Below are positions 50,761 through 54,558 of a stretch of DNA of 54,558 bases, piece by piece; within the stretch, counting starts at the first letter, position 1, and the number at the start of each line of letters is the position of its first letter. The DNA lies in contig JAFPYR010000081.1 in assembly GCA_017412115.1 (NCBI GenBank), positions 1 to 54,558 on the forward strand, given 5' to 3'. The notes beneath the pieces are model-generated. The model saw only the letters and a program-made list of their open reading frames with translations. It was not told the origin of the DNA and did not search any database. Made by a program: the position numbers and the translations under genes. This stretch comes from Bacteroidales bacterium. Lineage in GTDB: Bacteria > Bacteroidota > Bacteroidia > Bacteroidales > UBA3824.

Positions 50761-52965
50761 ATGGCAAACGCAAAGATACAACTCCTCCTCGACCTCAAAG
50801 ACCGCATATCCCAGGGGCTCAACCGAGCCAAGGCCGCAGTCTCGGAGGCAAGCGAGGGAATGAAAAAGAAACTCGGCGGTCTCAAAAACTATTGGGTGGA
50901 CGCCTTCAAAGAAATGCGGGAACAAATTCCTGCGTTTGATCAGGCGGTCAAGTTCCTGACCAACCCGATAGGCGCAGCCGTCACCGTCGTCACAAGTCTT
51001 GGCGGCGCGATAAAGAGTGCCGTTACCTCGGCGATGGACTGGCAGAAGGGCATGGCTGAAATCAACGTTACCGCAGGACTGACACAGACGGAACTCGCCA
51101 AGTTGTCTGACCAAATGCTCGACATCGGCGCACAGAACGTCGCGCCGTTGGAGGAAGTGCCGGGCGCGTTCAACAAGATTATCTCCGCCGGTCTCGACGC
51201 CAAGACCGCCCTTGCATCCCTCGACCCGACGTTGAAGGCTGCCAAGGCGGGCTTTGTCGATATTGAGACCGTTGCAAAGGCGGGCACAAGTGTGATGAAC
51301 TCCGCCGGAGTAAAAGACCTCGTGGCGGAAACCGACATCTTGGACGCCACAGGCAAGGTGATAACCAAAAAAGGCGAAGTCATCAAAACCGCCATTGAGC
51401 AAGTGTACGACACACTTTTTGCCACGATGCAGAAAGGCTCGGCATCGATGTCCGAAATTGCGGCGTACCTGCCAACGATAGTGCCGACCGCCAAGAACGC
51501 GGGCGTGTCGTTGGAGCAAGCGTCGGGCGCGTTTGCCTTTATGACCGCGCAAGGTGTCAACGCTGCATCGGCGGCGACGCTATTGAACGGCGCGTTCAAT
51601 TCGCTCTCCAATCCAAAACTCCTCGGCAACTTCAAGTCTATCGGCGTGGAGATTTACAACGCCAACGGCACAATGCGCTCGATGCCCGACATCGTGAACG
51701 ACCTCGCAAAGTCGCTCGACGGACTTTCCGACAAGGAAAAGGCGGCGAAACTCGCGTCCCTCGGTCTCGATCAGACCTCGGCGCAGGCGTTTGCGGTGAT
51801 GACGCAGAGCGCGGACAAGTTCCGCGACACCCTCGACGCCACCGCCAACTCGTCGGGCGCACTGAAAGAATCGTACAAAAACTCAATGACCGCCGCCGAC
51901 CATTGGGGCATCGCCATCAACAACATCAAGAAACTCTTGGTACAGGCGGGACAGTTTGTCTTGCCGTTAATTACCAAAGTCGGCGAGTGGGCGGCTGACA
52001 TCACCGCCAACATAGTACCGGCATTGAAAAGCGTCAAGGACTTTATCGCCGACTGGTCCCCGGTAATATTGGGCGTTGCGGCGGCATTCCTTGTATTGAA
52101 CGCAAACACAATTGCGGCGACCGTCTCAATGGCGGCGCACTCAGTTGCAAGTGGCATAGCGGCGGCTACACAGTGGATTCTCAACATCGCGATGTCCGCA
52201 AACCCGATAGGAATCATCATTGTCGCCATCGGCGCGTTAATAGGATGGATTGTGATGCTGTGCAGAAAATACGAGGGGTGGACTTCGGTCTGGAACTTTG
52301 TCAAGACTCTCCTTGTAAATTCATTCTGGCAGTTTGTGGACGATTGGAAGAACGGTTTCCAAGGCTTGTGGTATTACATACAACTCTTTTGGCTCAACAT
52401 CAAGTCTTTCGGGCAGTATGTAGGTCAGTTGTTCAACAACATCGGACAAGCGATAAAACTCGCTCTTACTGGTAATTTCTCGGATGCTAAGGCGATGCTT
52501 ACAAGCGAAATTCACACCGACGCCGAAACCGAGATTGAACGCCTCAAAGCGGAACGCGAACAACAGAAAGCCAAGTACGCCTCCGAGTCCAAACAACGTA
52601 TGGATGAAATCAAGCAATCTTGGGCGGACATACACCTCACCAAAAAGGTAACAGAGAACGCACAAGGCGAAGCTGAGGACTCGTCCTTCGTGGACGAGGT
52701 AAAAGATTTGGTTGGCGGCGGTTCTGACGGCACAACAGGCGGCGGCTCGGGTTCGGGCAGCGGTTCTGGTACAGGCGGCGCGGACGCGGTGGCTGGCAGC
52801 GCAAAGCAAATCAAAAATATAACAGTGAACATCGACGCCTTCAACAAGGGCGGTATCAACGCCGGCAACACACAGGGCTTGAACGGCATGTCGGCAACCG
52901 ACATCGAGGAGTGGTTTACACAGATGCTTCTGCGCACAACGCGCAACCTTGAAATGGCATATTAA
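50761..52965 (+). CDS. Tape measure protein
   Basis: The protein has 734 residues. The N-terminal part LDLKDRISQGLNRAKAAVSE and the core with MDWQKGMAEINVTAGLTQTE, APLEEVPGAFNKIISAGLDA and SLDGLSDKEKAAKLASLG are a TP901-type tape measure. Hydrophobic helices lie at about 430-500 (WSPVILGVAAAFLVLNANTI, ANPIGIIIVAIGALIGWIVM). After a coiled coil a Gly/Ser/Thr-rich linker precedes the end. It sets tail length and is ejected with DNA. It is on the opposite strand from the tube and chaperone genes, which is unusual. Many codons end in C or G. Confidence 0.9.
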   Translation: MANAKIQLLLDLKDRISQGLNRAKAAVSEASEGMKKKLGGLKNYWVDAFKEMREQIPAFDQAVKFLTNPIGAAVTVVTSLGGAIKSAVTSAMDWQKGMAEINVTAGLTQTELAKLSDQMLDIGAQNVAPLEEVPGAFNKIISAGLDAKTALASLDPTLKAAKAGFVDIETVAKAGTSVMNSAGVKDLVAETDILDATGKVITKKGEVIKTAIEQVYDTLFATMQKGSASMSEIAAYLPTIVPTAKNAGVSLEQASGAFAFMTAQGVNAASAATLLNGAFNSLSNPKLLGNFKSIGVEIYNANGTMRSMPDIVNDLAKSLDGLSDKEKAAKLASLGLDQTSAQAFAVMTQSADKFRDTLDATANSSGALKESYKNSMTAADHWGIAINNIKKLLVQAGQFVLPLITKVGEWAADITANIVPALKSVKDFIADWSPVILGVAAAFLVLNANTIAATVSMAAHSVASGIAAATQWILNIAMSANPIGIIIVAIGALIGWIVMLCRKYEGWTSVWNFVKTLLVNSFWQFVDDWKNGFQGLWYYIQLFWLNIKSFGQYVGQLFNNIGQAIKLALTGNFSDAKAMLTSEIHTDAETEIERLKAEREQQKAKYASESKQRMDEIKQSWADIHLTKKVTENAQGEAEDSSFVDEVKDLVGGGSDGTTGGGSGSGSGSGTGGADAVAGSAKQIKNITVNIDAFNKGGINAGNTQGLNGMSATDIEEWFTQMLLRTTRNLEMAY

Positions 52966-52995
52966 CAATTGACAATTGACAATTAACAATGGATA
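52963..52995. repeat. AATTGACA array between tape measure and gpG
   Basis: Three units (AATTGACA, AATTGACA, AATTAACA) followed by ATGGATAATT just before the next start. Confidence 0.75.
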
Positions 52996-52998
52996 ATT

Positions 52999-53571
52999 AT
53001 GGCACTTGAATTTATTAAAATATTGGATGCTCTTGCCAAAAGCATTGGCGACCTGCCACGTATGGTGGGCATGGAGGCTGTCAATTTTTCAAAGGAAAGG
53101 TTTGTGCAGCAAAACTGGTACGACACCGCGCCAATTCCGTGGCCGCTGCGCCGACACCTGAGGCGCGGCGGCAAGAAGCGTCAACAGGGCGCGGTTCTTG
53201 TGGATAGCGGACGGCTCAAACGCTCCATCAGGATTGTGAGTGTGTCGGGAACTACTGTAATAATTGGCACAGACGTACCATACGCGCAAGTGCACAACGA
53301 CGGCTTCAAGGGCAAAGAGAATGTGAAGGCGTACAGGCAGCGCGTAAAGGCACACCGCAGGAAGATTACAGTGAAGACCAAAAAAGGCGGCACAAAGACC
53401 AAGACTGTACAAGTGAAGGCGCACACAAGGAACATCGCCGCTCATCAGCGCGAGGTCGATATGCCGCGCCGCCGTTTCCTTGGAGAAAGCGCGGAACTCG
53501 AACGCCGCATTGAAAAATTAATCACCGACACCTTTGTAGAAGCCATCAAAAACGCTTCAACACCGTATTAA
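52999..53571 (+). CDS. Phage virion morphogenesis protein (Mu gpG-like)
   Basis: A 190-residue basic protein. WPLRRHLRRGGKKRQQGAVL then VDSGRLKRSIRIVSVSGTTV and IGTDVPYAQVHNDGFKGKEN are the conserved core of the Phage_tail_S/gpG group, which joins head and tail. A Lys/Arg/Thr-rich insertion (VKTKKGGTKTKTVQVKAHTR) follows. The ending DMPRRRFLGESAELERRIEK is the usual C-terminal motif. Confidence 0.88.
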   Translation: MALEFIKILDALAKSIGDLPRMVGMEAVNFSKERFVQQNWYDTAPIPWPLRRHLRRGGKKRQQGAVLVDSGRLKRSIRIVSVSGTTVIIGTDVPYAQVHNDGFKGKENVKAYRQRVKAHRRKITVKTKKGGTKTKTVQVKAHTRNIAAHQREVDMPRRRFLGESAELERRIEKLITDTFVEAIKNASTPY

Positions 53572-53586
53572 CAACACATTAACGCA

Positions 53587-54096
53587 ATGAAAGCACTAAT
53601 TGAAAACATACTCACGGCACTCACTGACGAGCGTGCCAACCAACTTTTTCAACAGTACGGGCTCACGCCACCGGCAGTGGATGACATCTATCTCGGACAG
53701 CCCGACGACCCCGATTTTGAGTTTGCTCTGCCCGCCGTATTCGTGGATTACAATGCCGACTTTACCAACGAGACTTGCCGGATATTTGTGCACGTTTTGC
53801 AGGATTATATGCAGGACACCGACAATCTAAGCCCCGTCCGCGATGCGGGGATGCAGCATCTTGATTTCTTAAAAGTGGTGCGCCACTTGCTACGTGGGCT
53901 CAGGACTCCGCCGATGTTTGGCGCGTTGCAGATGGAAATGGAAGCCCCTGTTGTGTCAGATGCTTACTACTGGCATACTCTTACATTGAGCTGCGTGATG
54001 AAAGTGGACGCCGACACAGAGCCAAAATACGTGATGACAGAAGGTGATGTGGATTACGAAGTGGAGCGCGGACGGCTCGTTGTTAAAACAAAGTAG
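53587..54096 (+). CDS. Tail completion-like phage protein
   Basis: A 169-residue protein following gpG. It has LPAVFVDYNADFTNETCRIF and FVHVLQDYMQDTDNL, and AYYWHTLTLSCVMKVDA. The pattern suits the tail terminator or DUF1834 (Mu gp37-like) role that often follows gpG. Acidic, no membrane segment. Its end overlaps the convergent HTH gene by 14 bases. Confidence 0.6.
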   Translation: MKALIENILTALTDERANQLFQQYGLTPPAVDDIYLGQPDDPDFEFALPAVFVDYNADFTNETCRIFVHVLQDYMQDTDNLSPVRDAGMQHLDFLKVVRHLLRGLRTPPMFGALQMEMEAPVVSDAYYWHTLTLSCVMKVDADTEPKYVMTEGDVDYEVERGRLVVKTK

Positions 54097-54319
54097 GCTC
54101 CATCTTTTTGCGCCGTTGCTCCATGCGCTCGATGTCGCGGAGTAGCCGCGAGTATGGGATAGCAAGGTAGTTGTAGAATGTGGCGCGGCTTATGTGAAAA
54201 CGGTCACGGATATAGTTATTGAAGATATACTCGTTGAACCAACCTTTTGAGGCGTATTCTTTGTATACCTCGTTTATTTCCTTGACCCGTAGTAAAAAGT
54301 TTTTTCTGTTGTATGCCAT
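54083..54319 (-). CDS. Small helix-turn-helix protein at the end of the late region
   Basis: A 78-residue basic protein with EYIFNNYIRDRFHISRATFY, a helix-turn-helix pattern, and a C-terminal basic end (ERMEQRRKKME). It is convergent to the late operon. It could regulate phage genes. Similar short proteins accompany Mu-like prophages of this group. Confidence 0.7.
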   Translation of the reverse strand: MAYNRKNFLLRVKEINEVYKEYASKGWFNEYIFNNYIRDRFHISRATFYNYLAIPYSRLLRDIERMEQRRKKMEPTLF

Positions 54320-54387
54320 AGTCCGCTTTTTTAAAACAGTTGATTCAATACTGCAAAATTACATAAAATCCTGATTATTATCAAACA

Positions 54388-54420
54388 AAACGCCGCAAAT
54401 TCGTGTAATTTGCGGCGTTT
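54388..54420. terminator. Strong hairpin next to the group II intron
   Basis: A 14-bp perfect stem (AAACGCCGCAAATT and complement) with a 5-base loop is followed by GTTTTA. It lies beyond the HTH gene start, so it terminates transcription from either side or marks the intron target. Confidence 0.75.
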
Positions 54421-54426
54421 GTTTTA

Positions 54427-54558
54427 GTATGCTCGGCACGAGCGAAGTCTAATGGGTGGAAGTCCCGAGTGAGCCCTGATAGTGGGAATCACATAGCCTA
54501 AGACAAGGGTGTCCGTCGCGAGGCGGAATCTGAAAGAAGTCGGCGGCAAACATCTGAC
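54427..54558 (+). mobile_element. Group II intron, 5' part of the ribozyme (runs off window)
   Basis: From about 54427 (GTATG, similar to the GUGYG 5' splice consensus) the sequence passes through GAAGTCTAATGGGTGGAAGT, then CAAGGGTGTCCGTCGCGAGG and CGGAATCTGAAAGAAGTCGG, which I recognise as domain I of bacterial group II introns. The open reading frame for the reverse transcriptase/maturase should follow to the right. The hairpin ends 6 bases before the intron, a placement typical of class C introns that home behind terminators; the class is inferred. Confidence 0.75.

Larger units (their letters stand above)
32250..54426. mobile_element. Mu-like contractile-tailed prophage, late region (boundaries approximate)
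   Basis: Head and tail genes characteristic of Mu-like phages (portal DUF935, DUF1320, gpF, gpG, I/Z-type protease-scaffold) plus a sheath and tube fill this stretch. The left end must lie between the dead ATPase start (32252) and the fibre terminator (32358). The right end is not seen: the transposase, repressor and lysis enzyme genes expected for such a phage are absent, and a group II intron begins at the right edge. Ends of TG...CA type could not be fixed. Confidence 0.8.

Noticed and set aside
50749..51635. Long minus-strand frames inside the tape measure gene
   Set aside because: They are shadows due to the high G+C third positions of the tape measure gene.
32250..54426. Integrase, transposase, repressor or endolysin of the prophage
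   Set aside because: No protein with these motifs was found in this window; they must lie outside or be absent.
1..54558. CRISPR array
   Set aside because: The AATTGACA arrays have no unique spacers of constant length and no cas genes are present.

Overview
The window is a piece of a Bacteroidales-type (Bacteroidota) chromosome carrying a large part of a Mu-like, contractile-tailed prophage. Evidence for the host group: an AT-rich host section, promoters that fit the Bacteroidota -7 box TAnnTTTG, an ECF sigma/anti-sigma pair behind an outer-membrane barrel, a type IX secretion sorting domain, a CE15 glucuronoyl esterase, a GH2 beta-galactosidase, and the AAA-ATPase/PD-(D/E)XK family common in this phylum. 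Genus cannot be read from the sequence.

Host part, 1-32.2 kb. At the left edge lies a partial type I methyltransferase (hsdM). Next to it is a small CBASS-like anti-phage locus, a CD-NTase followed by a SLATT-type membrane effector. Both genes look broken: the effector has an in-frame amber codon and the cyclase a frameshift near its C-terminus. Then come dnaK with a cluster of TGACA/TGTCA repeats upstream, a glucuronoyl esterase, a barrel/ECF sigma/anti-sigma operon, a chemotaxis-type receptor coupled to a nucleotide-sugar dehydrogenase, a CNNM/CorC membrane protein with birA and a TolB/Omp85-like giant, several small lipoproteins, a nearly bare T9SS sorting domain, and an exported, membrane-anchored caspase-like protease. 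Further right are an AAA/PD-(D/E)XK gene, the truncated remains of a HEPN/MNT pair, a five-gene heterodisulfide-reductase-like iron-sulfur operon, and a GH2 enzyme.

Edge zone, 31.9-32.4 kb. Two tandem copies of a promoter plus gene start, recognisable as the 5' end of a Bacteroidota AAA-ATPase family, are both dead after a few codons. A strong terminator then closes the prophage tail operon.

Prophage, about 32.4-54.4 kb. The late genes are split into two divergent operons that start from one control region at 43.71-43.91 kb. Leftwards: protease/scaffold, major capsid protein, a small protein, a tRNA-like element, sheath, tube, a tail chaperone with a clear -1 frameshift signal, baseplate hub, spike, gp25-like, J-like and fibre genes. 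Rightwards: a gp27-like small terminase, large terminase, DUF1320, portal, Mu gpF fused to a probable toxin domain, small genes (one broken by a 10-bp duplication), a second fibre-like protein, a holin candidate, the tape measure, gpG and a tail-completion protein. One gene for an exported repeat protein (38.1 kb) sits against the grain of the tail operon behind a 27-bp dyad and looks like a moron. No transposase, repressor or lysin is visible, so the early region must lie outside the window.

Right edge. A hairpin terminator at 54.39-54.42 kb is followed within a few bases by the 5' part of a group II intron, which runs off the end. Short AATTGACA-type arrays occur in many prophage gaps and two have entered coding sequence at the portal/gpF junction.
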